Source: Rhizobium sp. Q54
GTDB lineage: Bacteria > Pseudomonadota > Alphaproteobacteria > UBA2966 > CAIVPW01
Assembly: GCA_945889645.1 (NCBI GenBank)
Contig: CAMDCA010000016.1
Location: forward strand, 1-40,021
Length of the DNA stretch: 40,021 nt
Direction: 5' to 3'
The notes below the pieces were generated by a model that did no database searches, was not told the DNA's origin, and saw only the letters and a program-made list of their open reading frames with translations. The position numbers and the translations under genes are program-made. Below are positions 23,708 through 32,283 of this stretch, piece by piece. Each line of letters starts with the position of its first letter. Position 1 is the stretch's first letter.

Positions 23708-23723
23708 TGTGAGAATTCTCACA
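23708..23723. promoter_or_regulatory. 16-bp perfect palindrome upstream of the P460 gene, candidate operator
   Basis: TGTGAGAATTCTCACA is its own reverse complement over all 16 bases. It lies about 150 bp upstream of the P460 start, in the 229-nt gap behind the secreted-protein gene, and so could be an operator for the P460-pseudoazurin operon. I could not match it to a specific regulator family. Confidence 0.45.
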
Positions 23724-23786
23724 CCGGCAGCGCCTAGGGGCCGTTTCGTCGCGCCATCCGCGTCGCATTCGAAGCAGCAAACGGCG

Positions 23787-24350
23787 TCAGAACATGGTAC
23801 CGCTGGCCCGAATCAACCCCGGACGGTAGAAAAGGCGTACGGCGCACGTTCCGTCGGAGGTTACGTCGCGCTTGTGGCGGATGCGGGCCCCGTCATTGAA
23901 CGTCCACGTCACCTCGCGCACTTCGACCTGGTAGCCTTCCGGAGTCGGCTCGTGACGCAGCACGATGGGAATGTCGGCGGGACCGTAGACCTCCGTAACT
24001 AACAAATAGACGCGGTTGAAGGTCGCGTCACAGCGAGAGGAATTGACGAACCGCCCGCCTTGGCCGTCGCCGCGGACCAAGACCTCGGCAAGATCGGCCA
24101 CGCCACCCGCAAAGTCTTGCCAGACCGTGACGTCGAGCTCGCGCACAGCGGTCCGGTAAACAAGCCTACATTCAGCTGGGGTGCAGGCGTCCTCTCGAAT
24201 GTCAATTCCCGGCGCAAGCTTCGCCTGCGCGAAGGAGGTGCCGAACGGAATGTCGCCGAAGCCGGCAAGCCTGCCTGGCGCCGCCGCCGATGGAAACGGC
24301 AGCGCGAGCGACAGTGATCCCGCGATCACAATGGCGAAGTTGGATTGCAT
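23787..24350 (-). CDS. Secreted protein of unknown function
   Basis: The 187-residue protein has a signal peptide (cleavage near residue 24, SAAA). The mature part begins with GFGDIPFGTSFAQAK, contains three cysteines that could form disulfides (Cys56, Cys61, and one in SSRC), and ends in a beta-rich stretch. I do not recognise the family. AGGAGG lies before the ATG, supporting expression. The gene reads in the same direction as P460 with a 229-nt gap, so it may have its own control. The function is unknown. Confidence 0.72.
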   Translation of the reverse strand: MQSNFAIVIAGSLSLALPFPSAAAPGRLAGFGDIPFGTSFAQAKLAPGIDIREDACTPAECRLVYRTAVRELDVTVWQDFAGGVADLAEVLVRGDGQGGRFVNSSRCDATFNRVYLLVTEVYGPADIPIVLRHEPTPEGYQVEVREVTWTFNDGARIRHKRDVTSDGTCAVRLFYRPGLIRASGTMF

Positions 24351-24513
24351 GGATATGAGGCCTCCTGTTGCGACCCGGTTGATTGGCAGGACATCCCTAG
24401 CGGCTCGTCGTCGTGGACGACGACGATATGGTGCTGCGCGCCCAACGGGGAGATCGAGAGCCTAGTCTGGAGCCGAGTGTAGCGCATTCCATGAGCGGCA
24501 CACACATATTGTA

Positions 24514-24542
24514 TTGCAACTAGATACGTTATGTATCATATT
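24514..24542 (+). promoter_or_regulatory. AT-rich promoter-like site with dyad
   Basis: TTGCAA (24514-24519) and CATATT (24537-24542) are 17 nt apart, and the spacer carries the dyad GATAC-N5-GTATC (24523-24537). The stretch 24500-24545 is much richer in A+T than its neighbours. It could drive the DUF5681-like gene that starts within 20 nt, with the dyad as an operator. This is pattern-based only. Confidence 0.35.
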
Positions 24543-24556
24543 GACCTCCGACCGCA

Positions 24557-24988
24557 TTGGAGAGTCGAACGTGCCTGCTGCTGCCTGCCCCATCCCGCCG
24601 GACTATTGCGCGGAAAAATCCGCGCGGGCGGCCCTTCCGCAAAGGCGAGGGTGGACGGCCCCAAGGCGCGCGCAACAAGGCGAACCTGGCGGTCGAGGCA
24701 GTATTGCGCGGCGACCCGGCCGTTCTCGGGCGCCACCTGATCGCTGCCGCCCTGGCTGGCAACGCCGTCGCCCTACGCCTGTGCGTGGACGCCCTGCTGC
24801 CGCGGGTGCCCGAACCGCTCTATACGCTGCCGCCGATGCGCTCCCGCGCTGGCGCCATCGCGGCCAACAACGAGGTACTGGGTCTGGTCTGCGGCGGCAC
24901 GCTGACCCCCACCGAGGGTCTGCGCTTGAGCCGCCAGGTGGCGCGCCTGGGCCGCGCGCTTCAGGCACATGTGGATAAGTCGAAACGC
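24557..24988 (+). pseudogene. DUF5681-like gene without its own stop codon
   Basis: From TTG 24557 the protein shows a DUF5681 core: GRPFRKGEGGRPQGARNKA (residues 24-42), GDPAVLGRHLIAAALAGNAVALRLCVDALLP split across 52-82, and a C-terminal GGTLTPTEG helix region to about residue 143. DUF5681 proteins are small, often phage- or mobile-element-associated. No in-frame stop occurs until 25834, deep inside nrdJ, whereas both other frames stop within ten codons of the domain end. This suggests an indel removed the true stop, so the gene is probably decaying. The given end (24988) is the last residue I would assign to the domain. Confidence 0.55.
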
Positions 24989-25087
24989 GTGAATTGCGCG
25001 CGCAGCGCCCCAAATCTCAGCCTGAACAAGCGGTTGCGAACCCTGCGCGCCGGTCTCGGCCTGTGGAAACAGAACGGGAACGATTCG

Positions 25088-25116
25088 TTGACCCCCGCCG
25101 GGCCGGTCCTTACAAT
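25088..25116 (+). promoter_or_regulatory. Strong sigma-70-type promoter for nrdJ
   Basis: TTGACC (25088-25093) and TACAAT (25111-25116) each match consensus at five of six positions and are 17 nt apart, the ideal spacing. Transcription would start near 25123, giving a leader of about 38 nt before the nrdJ ATG. It is the best promoter match in the window. Confidence 0.7.
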
Positions 25117-25160
25117 TGCTGCCTTCCGCGTTCAGCCGCCCCTGAAAGAAGTCGCCCCGC

Positions 25161-27512
25161 ATGGTTTCCGTCGCGCCCATTTCGCAGCAGATTTGGGACA
25201 TGAAGTACCGGCTCAAGGGGCCGGACGGCGCCATCGACCGCTCGATCGAGGACACCTGGCGCCGGGTGGCGCACGCCTTGGCCGAGCCGGAGAAGGATCC
25301 GGCCGCGGCCGAGGAGACCTTCGTCGAGGCGCTGGCGGATTTCCGCTTCCTGCCGGCCGGCCGCATCGTCGCCGGCGCGGGCTCGGGCCGCGATGTGACG
25401 CTGTTCAACTGCTTCGTCATGGGCACGATCCCGGACGACATGGCCGGCATCTTCCAAGCGCTCAAGGAAGCCGCGCTGACCATGCAGCAGGGCGGCGGCA
25501 TCGGCTACGACTTCTCAACCCTGCGGCCCAAGGGCGCGCCCGTGAAGGGTGTCGGCGCCGACGCCTCGGGCCCGCTGTCGTTCATGAACGTGTGGGACGC
25601 GATGTGCCGCACCATCATGTCGGCCGGCTATCGCCGCGGCGCCATGATGGCGACGCTGCGCTGCGACCACCCGGACATCGAAGCCTTCATCGAGGCCAAG
25701 CGCGAACCCGGCACCCTGCGCATGTTCAACCTGTCGGTGCTAGTCACCGACAAGTTCATGGACGCGGTGAAGCACGACCTGCCGTGGGAACTGTCGTTCC
25801 GCGGCACCGTCTACAACTCCTTACGGGCGCGTGACCTGTGGGAAAAGATCATGCGCGCGACATACGCCTACGCCGAGCCGGGCGTGATCTTCATCGACCG
25901 CATCAACCGCATGAACAACCTCGCCTACGCGGAGACAATCGCGGCGACCAATCCTTGCGGCGAACAGCCCCTGCCCCCGTACGGCAACTGCCTGTTGGGT
26001 TCGATCAACCTCGCCAAGCTGGTGAAGAACCCGTTCGCGGACGACGCCGCCCTCGACGAGGGGCTGCTGGCGCGCATCACCAAGACCGCCGTGCGCATGC
26101 TCGACAACGCCATCGACGTGTCGCGCTATCCGTTGCCCGAACAGGAGAACGAGGCCAAGGCTAAGCGCCGCATCGGCCTTGGGCTCACCGGCCTCGCCGA
26201 CGCGCTCATTCTGGTGGGCGTGCGCTACGACAGCGACCGCGGCCGGGCGATGGCCTCGTCGTGGATGCGCAATATCTCGCGCCACGCCTATCTCGCCAGC
26301 ACCGAGCTGGCGGCCGAGAAGGGCGCCTTCCCGCTCTTTGATGCCGAGAAGTATCTGGCCGGCGAGCACATCCAGGCGATGGACGCCGACGTGCGCGCCG
26401 CCATCGCCAAGTTTGGCATCCGCAACGCGCTGCTCACCTCGGTGGCGCCGACCGGCACCATCTCGCTGCTGGCCGACAACGTCTCATCCGGCCTGGAGCC
26501 GGTGTTCAGCTTCGCCTACGAGCGCAGCGTGCTGATGCCCGACGGCAGCCGCCGCCAGGAAGAGGTCAGCGACTACGCCTTTCGCCTGTTCCGCAGCATG
26601 CGCGGTGACAACGCCCCGCTGCCGAAGGCGTTCATCTCGGTGCAGACGCTGATCCCGTCCGACCACGTGCAGATGCAGGCCGCGGTGCAGGAGCACGTCG
26701 ACTCGGCCGTCTCCAAGACCATCAACGTGGCGTCAGATACTTCGTTCGAGGCGTTTCAGAGCGTCTACCTGCAGGCCTACGAGTCGGGCTGCAAGGGCTG
26801 CACGACCTTCCGCCCCAACGAAATCACCGGGTCGGTTCTCTCGGTGCCCGACAAGGGCGCCAAGAAGCCGATGCGTGTCGCGCAGGATGCGCGCTATCCG
26901 CGCGACGAGCCGGAGTTGCCGCTGGAAGCGCCCAAGGCGCAACCGAAGGACGCGCTGGAAGCCGGCGCCATCGTCTACATGACGCGGCCGTTGGACCGCC
27001 CCAACGCGCTACCCGGCAACACCTACAAGGTGAGCTGGCCGGAGCACGACCACGCCTTCTACATCACCATCAACGACATCGTGCAGGACGGCCGCCGGCG
27101 TCCCTTCGAGGTGTTCATCAACTCGAAGAACATGGAGCACTACGCCTGGACGGTAGCGTTGACGCGCATGATCTCGGCGGTGTTCCGCCGCGGCGGCGAC
27201 GTCAACTTCGTCGCCGAGGAGCTCAAGGCGGTGTTCGATCCGCGCGGTGGCCAGTGGGTCGGCGGGCACTATGTGCCGTCGCTGCTGGCGGCGATCGGCG
27301 AGGTCATCGAGCAGCATTTGGTCGATATCGGCTTCACCTACACGGAGAAGGACGACGAGGAGCTCGACGTCGAGCCGATGCGTGTCGCCGCGGGCGCCGA
27401 GCGGGGCAAATCGACCCGCCTGCGTTCCTGCCCCAAGTGCAGCCTGCCGGCGCTGATTCGCCAGGAAGGCTGCGACACCTGCACCAGCTGCGGCTACTCC
27501 AAGTGCAGCTGA
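25161..27512 (+). CDS. nrdJ: Adenosylcobalamin-dependent (class II) ribonucleotide reductase
   Basis: NrdJ reduces ribonucleotides to deoxyribonucleotides using an adenosylcobalamin-derived radical. In the 783-residue protein, Cys84 (LFNCFVMG) and Cys266 (NPCGEQPLPPYGNCLLGSIN) fit active-site cysteines, and ALLTSVAPTGTIS and the barrel segments are conserved. The C-terminus carries a zinc-ribbon-like tail with CPKC (757, 760), Cys771, Cys774, Cys777 and Cys782, typical of this alphaproteobacterial type; some would act as the redox shuttle. It needs no oxygen or metal subunit. Its cofactor comes from the adenosyltransferase at 7530. The strong promoter at 25088 lies just upstream. Confidence 0.95.
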   Translation: MVSVAPISQQIWDMKYRLKGPDGAIDRSIEDTWRRVAHALAEPEKDPAAAEETFVEALADFRFLPAGRIVAGAGSGRDVTLFNCFVMGTIPDDMAGIFQALKEAALTMQQGGGIGYDFSTLRPKGAPVKGVGADASGPLSFMNVWDAMCRTIMSAGYRRGAMMATLRCDHPDIEAFIEAKREPGTLRMFNLSVLVTDKFMDAVKHDLPWELSFRGTVYNSLRARDLWEKIMRATYAYAEPGVIFIDRINRMNNLAYAETIAATNPCGEQPLPPYGNCLLGSINLAKLVKNPFADDAALDEGLLARITKTAVRMLDNAIDVSRYPLPEQENEAKAKRRIGLGLTGLADALILVGVRYDSDRGRAMASSWMRNISRHAYLASTELAAEKGAFPLFDAEKYLAGEHIQAMDADVRAAIAKFGIRNALLTSVAPTGTISLLADNVSSGLEPVFSFAYERSVLMPDGSRRQEEVSDYAFRLFRSMRGDNAPLPKAFISVQTLIPSDHVQMQAAVQEHVDSAVSKTINVASDTSFEAFQSVYLQAYESGCKGCTTFRPNEITGSVLSVPDKGAKKPMRVAQDARYPRDEPELPLEAPKAQPKDALEAGAIVYMTRPLDRPNALPGNTYKVSWPEHDHAFYITINDIVQDGRRRPFEVFINSKNMEHYAWTVALTRMISAVFRRGGDVNFVAEELKAVFDPRGGQWVGGHYVPSLLAAIGEVIEQHLVDIGFTYTEKDDEELDVEPMRVAAGAERGKSTRLRSCPKCSLPALIRQEGCDTCTSCGYSKCS

Positions 27513-27566
27513 CCGGTCCGGCCTAGCTTCGCGCCGAAGCGTGCGCGGGATAGAGTCCCGCGACAA

Positions 27567-28616
27567 ATGCGACTCCTTCGCAATCTTGGCTTCGTGCTCG
27601 TCGCTCTCGCCGTCCTCGGCGCCGGCGTCGCCAGCCTGCTGTGGTTCGCCGCCGCGCGCACCATTGAGGCCGAGGTGCGTGCCTGGGCTGCGCAGTCCGG
27701 GCCGGCCGTCGCGGTGAAGATCGGGTCGGTCGCGGTGTCGGGTTTCCCGACCCGCCTCGTCACCACCCTTGAGGACGTCGACATCGTCAGCGCGGTCGGC
27801 CCGGCGACCTATCACACCGGCCGAATCCTGGTGACGCGCGAGTTGCGCGGCGGCGCCATCTCGTTGCTGGTGCCATCGCCCCAGACCGTGACCCTGGAAA
27901 GCGGCACGGCCTTCCGCATCTCCGCCGATCGGTTCGGCGGCAGCATGTCCACGCGTCCCGGCGGCTCGTTCGGCGGCGTCAGCCTCGACGCCACCGGCTT
28001 GTCGATCGAACTGCCGGGCCAGCCCCTGGCCCGCGCCCAGCGCATGACCTTCGAGGTCACCATCCCGGATGCTGAGGGCCTGGTGCCTAGCGGCACCCAA
28101 GCGTCGATCAGCCTGATGTCGTTGACCCTGCCGAGCCAAGGGAACGGCCCTTTTGGCGACACCATCCAACTGCTCCAGGCCAAGTTCGAACTCGAAGGCG
28201 CCTTCGCCACCACCGCGCTGATTTCATCCCTGCTCGCCTGGCAGCCGGCCGGGCGCGTCAACCTGTCGGACGCCACCGTGCGCTGGGGCAGTTTGGATGC
28301 GAGCCCCATGTGGGGCATCCTGCGTCTCGATCGTGCCATGCGGCCGGCCGGGTCGATCGACGTCCTGTTCCACGACCCGCGCCCGGCGTTCGAGGCAATG
28401 GCCGCCGCCGGCTGGGCCGACCCGAAGGTTCTTGCGCCGCTGATCAACGGCACCGACTTCGACCCGAACCGCGTGCTGTTAAAGGCGTACCGAGTCACCT
28501 TGCTCGACGGTAAGGTTGTCGTGGACGACATCGACATGGATCACACTGCGCCCGTCACGTTATGGACCGTGCCTTCGCCGCTGGCGCGCCGCGCTGGCCT
28601 GTCGGAGGGGCGCTGA
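27567..28616 (+). CDS. DUF2125 family protein (first of tandem pair)
   Basis: The 349-residue protein has an N-terminal membrane anchor (about residues 5-28) and a periplasmic beta-rich domain. Features are ARTIEAEVRAWAA, the motif GSVAVSGFPTRLV and late WGSLDASPMWGILRLD, all of which recur in the next gene. The pattern is that of DUF2125, a family found mainly in alphaproteobacteria and of unknown function. The stop overlaps the next start (TGATG). It begins 54 nt after nrdJ, across a short hairpin (GCGGGA/TCCCGC). Confidence 0.85.
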   Translation: MRLLRNLGFVLVALAVLGAGVASLLWFAAARTIEAEVRAWAAQSGPAVAVKIGSVAVSGFPTRLVTTLEDVDIVSAVGPATYHTGRILVTRELRGGAISLLVPSPQTVTLESGTAFRISADRFGGSMSTRPGGSFGGVSLDATGLSIELPGQPLARAQRMTFEVTIPDAEGLVPSGTQASISLMSLTLPSQGNGPFGDTIQLLQAKFELEGAFATTALISSLLAWQPAGRVNLSDATVRWGSLDASPMWGILRLDRAMRPAGSIDVLFHDPRPAFEAMAAAGWADPKVLAPLINGTDFDPNRVLLKAYRVTLLDGKVVVDDIDMDHTAPVTLWTVPSPLARRAGLSEGR

Positions 28617-29662
28617 TGAAGAACCTGTGGCGCGTCCTCGGCGCATTGGTGGCGCTCGCCGTCCTCGGCGGCGCGGGCTACGCCGGCTACTGGTACGTCG
28701 CCGCAGGCAAGGTCCGGGCGACCATCGAGGCCTGGGCCGCCGACCCGTCGGCGGACCAGAAGGTGAGCGTCGGCACGGTCGCCGTCAGCGGCTTCCCCGA
28801 CCGCCTCATCGCCACCATCAGCTCGATCGGGATCAGCCGTCCCAACGGCGCGCTGCCCTGGCAGTACACGGCCGAGAACCTGCGCCTGACGCGCGGCCTT
28901 GGCGGCGACACGACGACCATCAGAATCTTCGGTCCGCAGACCCTGACCTACACAGCGGACGGCAAGAGCCAGACCGCCAAGGCGCAGGCCCGGCGGTTCC
29001 AGGTCGAGCTGCGCACCGACACGGACGGCGCCTTCACCGGTTTCGCCTTGGGCCTCACCGACTTCGCCCTCGAACGTCCCGAAGCCGGGCCGCTATCGAT
29101 CGCCCGCGCCTCGGTACAGATGGCCAAGGGCAGCGGCGCCGCCGGCATCATCAACGACAAGACGCGCTTCGCCGTGCGGGTCGATGGTCTGAAGATGCCG
29201 GAGTATCGCCGCGGCGCGCTCGGCGACACCATCGAGCAGCTGGTGTTCAACGCCGCCGTCACCCAGCCGCTCGCTAGCCTCGACCTGCCGGTCGCGTTAG
29301 CCAAGTGGCGCGACTCGAACGGCTACGTCACCTTCACCGACGTGACAATGAAATGGGGCACGCTCGATATGACCGGCCTGTCGTCCGGCGTGTTGCGCAT
29401 CGACCAACAGATGCGCGTCAAGGGCGGCATGAGTGTCGGCGTCGCCAACTACATGCTGGCGATCGACGCGTTCCACGCCGCGCGCAAGCTCAGCGAAGAA
29501 GCGCGCGCCGCGGCGCAGGCAGCCATCAACTTTCTCGGCGGGCGCGGTGCCAACACGCGCATCGGCCTGCAGTTGGAGATCGACGAGGGCAACGTGAACG
29601 TCGGCCCGGCGACCCTCGGTACCGTCGGCCCCATCATCCCGGCGGGGCGCTCCGCCGGTTAG
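28616..29662 (+). CDS. DUF2125 family protein (second of tandem pair)
   Basis: The 348-residue protein is a paralogue of the previous one: membrane anchor (about 5-28), KVRATIEAWAA, GTVAVSGFPDRLI, a shared VTMKWGTLDMTGLSSGVLRID segment split across residues 259-280, and the same length. The pair probably arose by tandem duplication, and they may work together at the envelope. Function is unknown. Its stop codon overlaps the stop of the convergent tyrC by two bases (TTAG at 29659-29662), so no terminator space lies between them. Confidence 0.85.
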   Translation: MKNLWRVLGALVALAVLGGAGYAGYWYVAAGKVRATIEAWAADPSADQKVSVGTVAVSGFPDRLIATISSIGISRPNGALPWQYTAENLRLTRGLGGDTTTIRIFGPQTLTYTADGKSQTAKAQARRFQVELRTDTDGAFTGFALGLTDFALERPEAGPLSIARASVQMAKGSGAAGIINDKTRFAVRVDGLKMPEYRRGALGDTIEQLVFNAAVTQPLASLDLPVALAKWRDSNGYVTFTDVTMKWGTLDMTGLSSGVLRIDQQMRVKGGMSVGVANYMLAIDAFHAARKLSEEARAAAQAAINFLGGRGANTRIGLQLEIDEGNVNVGPATLGTVGPIIPAGRSAG

Positions 29663-30582
29663 CGCGGCGGCTTGGGCGGCCCGTTACTGGCCTGACCGGA
29701 GTCGACGATGCCGCGCCGGATCTGCCGCGTGCGGGTGAATAGGTCGCGCAGCGTCTCGCCGTCGCCCCAGCGGATGGCGCGCTGCAGGCGGGCAAGATCC
29801 TCGTTGAAGCGCGACAGCATTTCCAGCACCGCTTCACGGTTGGCGAGGAAGATGTCGCGCCACATGACCGGGTCGCTGGCGGCGATGCGGGTGAAGTCGC
29901 GGAACCCACCAGCCGAGTACTTGATAACCTCGGACTCGGTGACCGCCTCGAGGTCGGCGGCGGTGCCGACGATGTTGTAGGCGATGAGGTGCGGCAGGTG
30001 GGAGGTGACCGCCAGCACCAGGTCGTGGTGCTTGGCCTCCATGCGCTCGACCTTGGAGCCGGCGCGCTTCCACAGCGCCGCCACGACATCGACCGCCGCC
30101 GCGTCCGTCTCTGGCGTCGGAGTCAGGATGCACCAGCGGTCCTGGAACAACTCGGCGAAGCCCGCCTCCGGGCCGGAGTGCTCGGTCCCCGCCACCGGGT
30201 GGGCCGGGACGAAGGCGACGCCTTCGGGCAGGAATGGCGTCACGTCCCGGATGGTGCAGACCTTGGCGGAGCCGACGTCAGTGACGATGGCACCGGCCGC
30301 CAGCATTGGGCCCGCCGCCGCCATGATGTCGCCGTAGGTGCCGAGCGGCGTGCAGAGGATGAAGAGGTCGGCGCCGGTCGCGGCTTGCGCTGGATCGTCT
30401 GTCACCTCGTCGACGATGCCGAGTTCGAGCGCCTTGGCCCGCGTCGCCTCGGTGCGCGCACAGCCGATGATGGAGCCGACCATGCCTTCGCGGCGCATCA
30501 CGCGGGCGAGCGACGAGCCAATGAGCCCGACGCCAACCAGCGCGACCCGCTCGAAGTGCGGCCGCTTGGTGTCGATGCTCAT
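29659..30582 (-). CDS. tyrC: Prephenate/arogenate dehydrogenase
   Basis: The enzyme oxidises prephenate or arogenate with NAD(P) in tyrosine synthesis. The 307-residue protein has the Rossmann motif VALVGVGLIGSSLAR (residues 13-27), DVGSAK, the active-site HPVAGTEHSGPEAG and the helical C-terminal SHLPHLIAYN and KYSAGGFRDFTRIA. These are the usual TyrA/TyrC motifs. It lies last in a leftward operon of chorismate mutase, hisC and tyrC and overlaps hisC by ATGA. Substrate preference cannot be told. Confidence 0.93.
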   Translation of the reverse strand: MSIDTKRPHFERVALVGVGLIGSSLARVMRREGMVGSIIGCARTEATRAKALELGIVDEVTDDPAQAATGADLFILCTPLGTYGDIMAAAGPMLAAGAIVTDVGSAKVCTIRDVTPFLPEGVAFVPAHPVAGTEHSGPEAGFAELFQDRWCILTPTPETDAAAVDVVAALWKRAGSKVERMEAKHHDLVLAVTSHLPHLIAYNIVGTAADLEAVTESEVIKYSAGGFRDFTRIAASDPVMWRDIFLANREAVLEMLSRFNEDLARLQRAIRWGDGETLRDLFTRTRQIRRGIVDSGQASNGPPKPPR

Positions 30583-31712
30583 GCGGGGCGGCCGAGGAAG
30601 TCCCGCAGGCCGCCGACCAGAGCGCCAAGTTCGTCCTCGCGGCCGACGGTGATGCGCAGGCAGTCGCCCAGTCCGTACGCCTTCATCTCGCGCACCAGTA
30701 CACCGCGCGCGGTGAGGTGGGCATTGGCCGCCGAAGCCTGTGTCTCACCGCCGGGGAAGCGTGTGAGGACGAAGTTGGCCACGCTCGGCACCGGGTCCAG
30801 GCCGGCCTCGCGCAGCTGGCGCTCCAGCCACGGCCGCCAGTGCGCGTTGTGGGCGCAGACGGAGGCCAGGAACTCCTTGTCGTCCAGCGCCGCGACGCCG
30901 GCCACCTGGGCCGGCAGCGTGACATTGAACGGCGCGCGCAGGCGGTTGAGCACTTCGGCGATGGCGGGCGGGCAGAACGCCCAGCCGAGGCGGACGCCGG
31001 CAAGGCCAAAGGCCTTGGAGAAGGTGCGTGTCATGACGGTGCCGGCGTTGGCGCGCACCTGGGCGATGCCGGCGTCGTAGTCCGGCGCCTCGACGTATTC
31101 GGCGTACGCCGCGTCGAGCACCAGCAGCACGTCCGGCGCCAGGCCGCGGCGCAAGCGATCGACCTCGGACGCCGGCAGATAGGTGCCGGTCGAATTCGGG
31201 TTGGCGACGAACACGATGCGGGTGCGCGGCGTGACCGTGGCGAGCATCGCGTCAACATCGACGCGGCAGGCTTTCTCAGGCGCCTTCACCGGCGTCGCAC
31301 CGACGGCGAGCGTCACCATCGGGTACACGACAAAGCCGTGCTCGCTGTAGACGACCTCGTCACCCGGACCGGCGTAACCCTGGACCAGCAGATGCAACAG
31401 CTCGTCCGAGCCGTCGCCACACACAATCTGCTCGGCCGGCAGGCCGTTGGCCGCCGCGATGGCGGCGCGCAGAGCGGCCGCGCTGCTATCGGGATAGCGA
31501 TGCAGATCGCCCGACGCGGCGTGCGCCGCGGCGACTGCCTTGGGGCTCGCGCCGAGGGCGCACTCGTTCGACGACAGCTTGATCGGACGCACCGCGCCCG
31601 GCGCCGCCGAACGGCCGGCGACGTAGGGTGGGATCAGCAGGGCACCGGGGCGCGGCCGCGGGGCCGCGTCGGGTACCAGGCGAGCGGTCTCGCCGCGCGG
31701 GGGCGTGCTCAT
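30579..31712 (-). CDS. hisC: Histidinol-phosphate (aromatic) aminotransferase
   Basis: This PLP class II aminotransferase of 377 residues acts on histidinol phosphate and, in this setting, probably prephenate or aromatic amino acids. It shows LSSNECALGASPKAV, DLHRYPD, CGDGSDELL, NPNSTGTY, DAAYAEY, the PLP-lysine in TRTFSKAFGLAGVRLGW, and the C-terminal LRITVGRE. The start at 31712 is chosen because the upstream frame overlaps chorismate mutase. The operon with tyrC supports a role in tyrosine or phenylalanine synthesis. The remaining out-of-frame stop of the truncated mutase overlaps its ATG. Confidence 0.92.
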   Translation of the reverse strand: MSTPPRGETARLVPDAAPRPRPGALLIPPYVAGRSAAPGAVRPIKLSSNECALGASPKAVAAAHAASGDLHRYPDSSAAALRAAIAAANGLPAEQIVCGDGSDELLHLLVQGYAGPGDEVVYSEHGFVVYPMVTLAVGATPVKAPEKACRVDVDAMLATVTPRTRIVFVANPNSTGTYLPASEVDRLRRGLAPDVLLVLDAAYAEYVEAPDYDAGIAQVRANAGTVMTRTFSKAFGLAGVRLGWAFCPPAIAEVLNRLRAPFNVTLPAQVAGVAALDDKEFLASVCAHNAHWRPWLERQLREAGLDPVPSVANFVLTRFPGGETQASAANAHLTARGVLVREMKAYGLGDCLRITVGREDELGALVGGLRDFLGRPA

Positions 31713-31716
31713 GGGC

Positions 31717-32124
31717 TTACTCGCAAGGGCACAGCATAGCCGCCCAGAACGACGGCACGGTCGCCGCCATCGGGCTGGCACCGAAGTGGCTGCGGGCCAG
31801 CTCCCAATAGCTCGCCGACTTGCGCGGGGCGAACAGGGCGACGTCCACCGGCCCATGCAGGGGGCTGAAGGCGGAGATGATCTCGCGCCACAGGCGCGCC
31901 ATCACGGCGGCCGGCAGCGGCCCCCGATGGTTCAGGCAACGGCGGCGAAGAATCTCCGCCCCGCGGCCTGCGCGAATAGGGGGAGACGTGTCGGATTGCT
32001 GGCGCTTGCCCTCGGCGATGCGCATGACCACGCCGGCGCGCTGCATCAGCAGCCGGTGCAAGCCATCGTCAATTTCATCGATCTCCCGCCGGAGATCGGC
32101 GAGAGTTGAATGGTTTTCGTTCAT
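31717..32124 (-). CDS. Chorismate mutase, apparently truncated
   Basis: The 135-residue product has an AroQ-type mutase domain (about 1-90): [39 protein letters not shown] and [13 protein letters not shown], with the usual Arg/Lys/Glu active-site pattern. The alphaproteobacterial relatives I remember are about 280-300 residues, with a second domain that begins like [10 protein letters not shown]... and continues. Here the protein ends 23 residues after that point in a tail ([11 protein letters not shown]) unlike the family. The adjacent frame reads [13 protein letters not shown] and stops in ATGA overlap with hisC, consistent with an internal deletion that shifted the frame. The mutase domain itself looks intact. 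ATG 32124 is preferred over TTG 32154. Confidence 0.8.
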   Translation of the reverse strand: MNENHSTLADLRREIDEIDDGLHRLLMQRAGVVMRIAEGKRQQSDTSPPIRAGRGAEILRRRCLNHRGPLPAAVMARLWREIISAFSPLHGPVDVALFAPRKSASYWELARSHFGASPMAATVPSFWAAMLCPCE

Positions 32125-32283
32125 GCCAGGAGCGCCCTTAGACCAGGCTGGCAAAGACTACAGGAGAAGCCTACCTCGCACAAAACCAAAGCAGGCGGGA
32201 CCCCCGCCGCCCGCGCCCACAAGGCCCTTGCCATCCGCCGCCCGGAAGGGGTCTATGCTGCCGCGCGGAGTCACCCGAGGCCA

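Noticed and set aside
22446-25000. Prophage or integrated island between ftsX and nrdJ
   Set aside because: Only a degraded DUF5681 gene hints at mobility; there is no integrase, structural gene, att pair or transposase.
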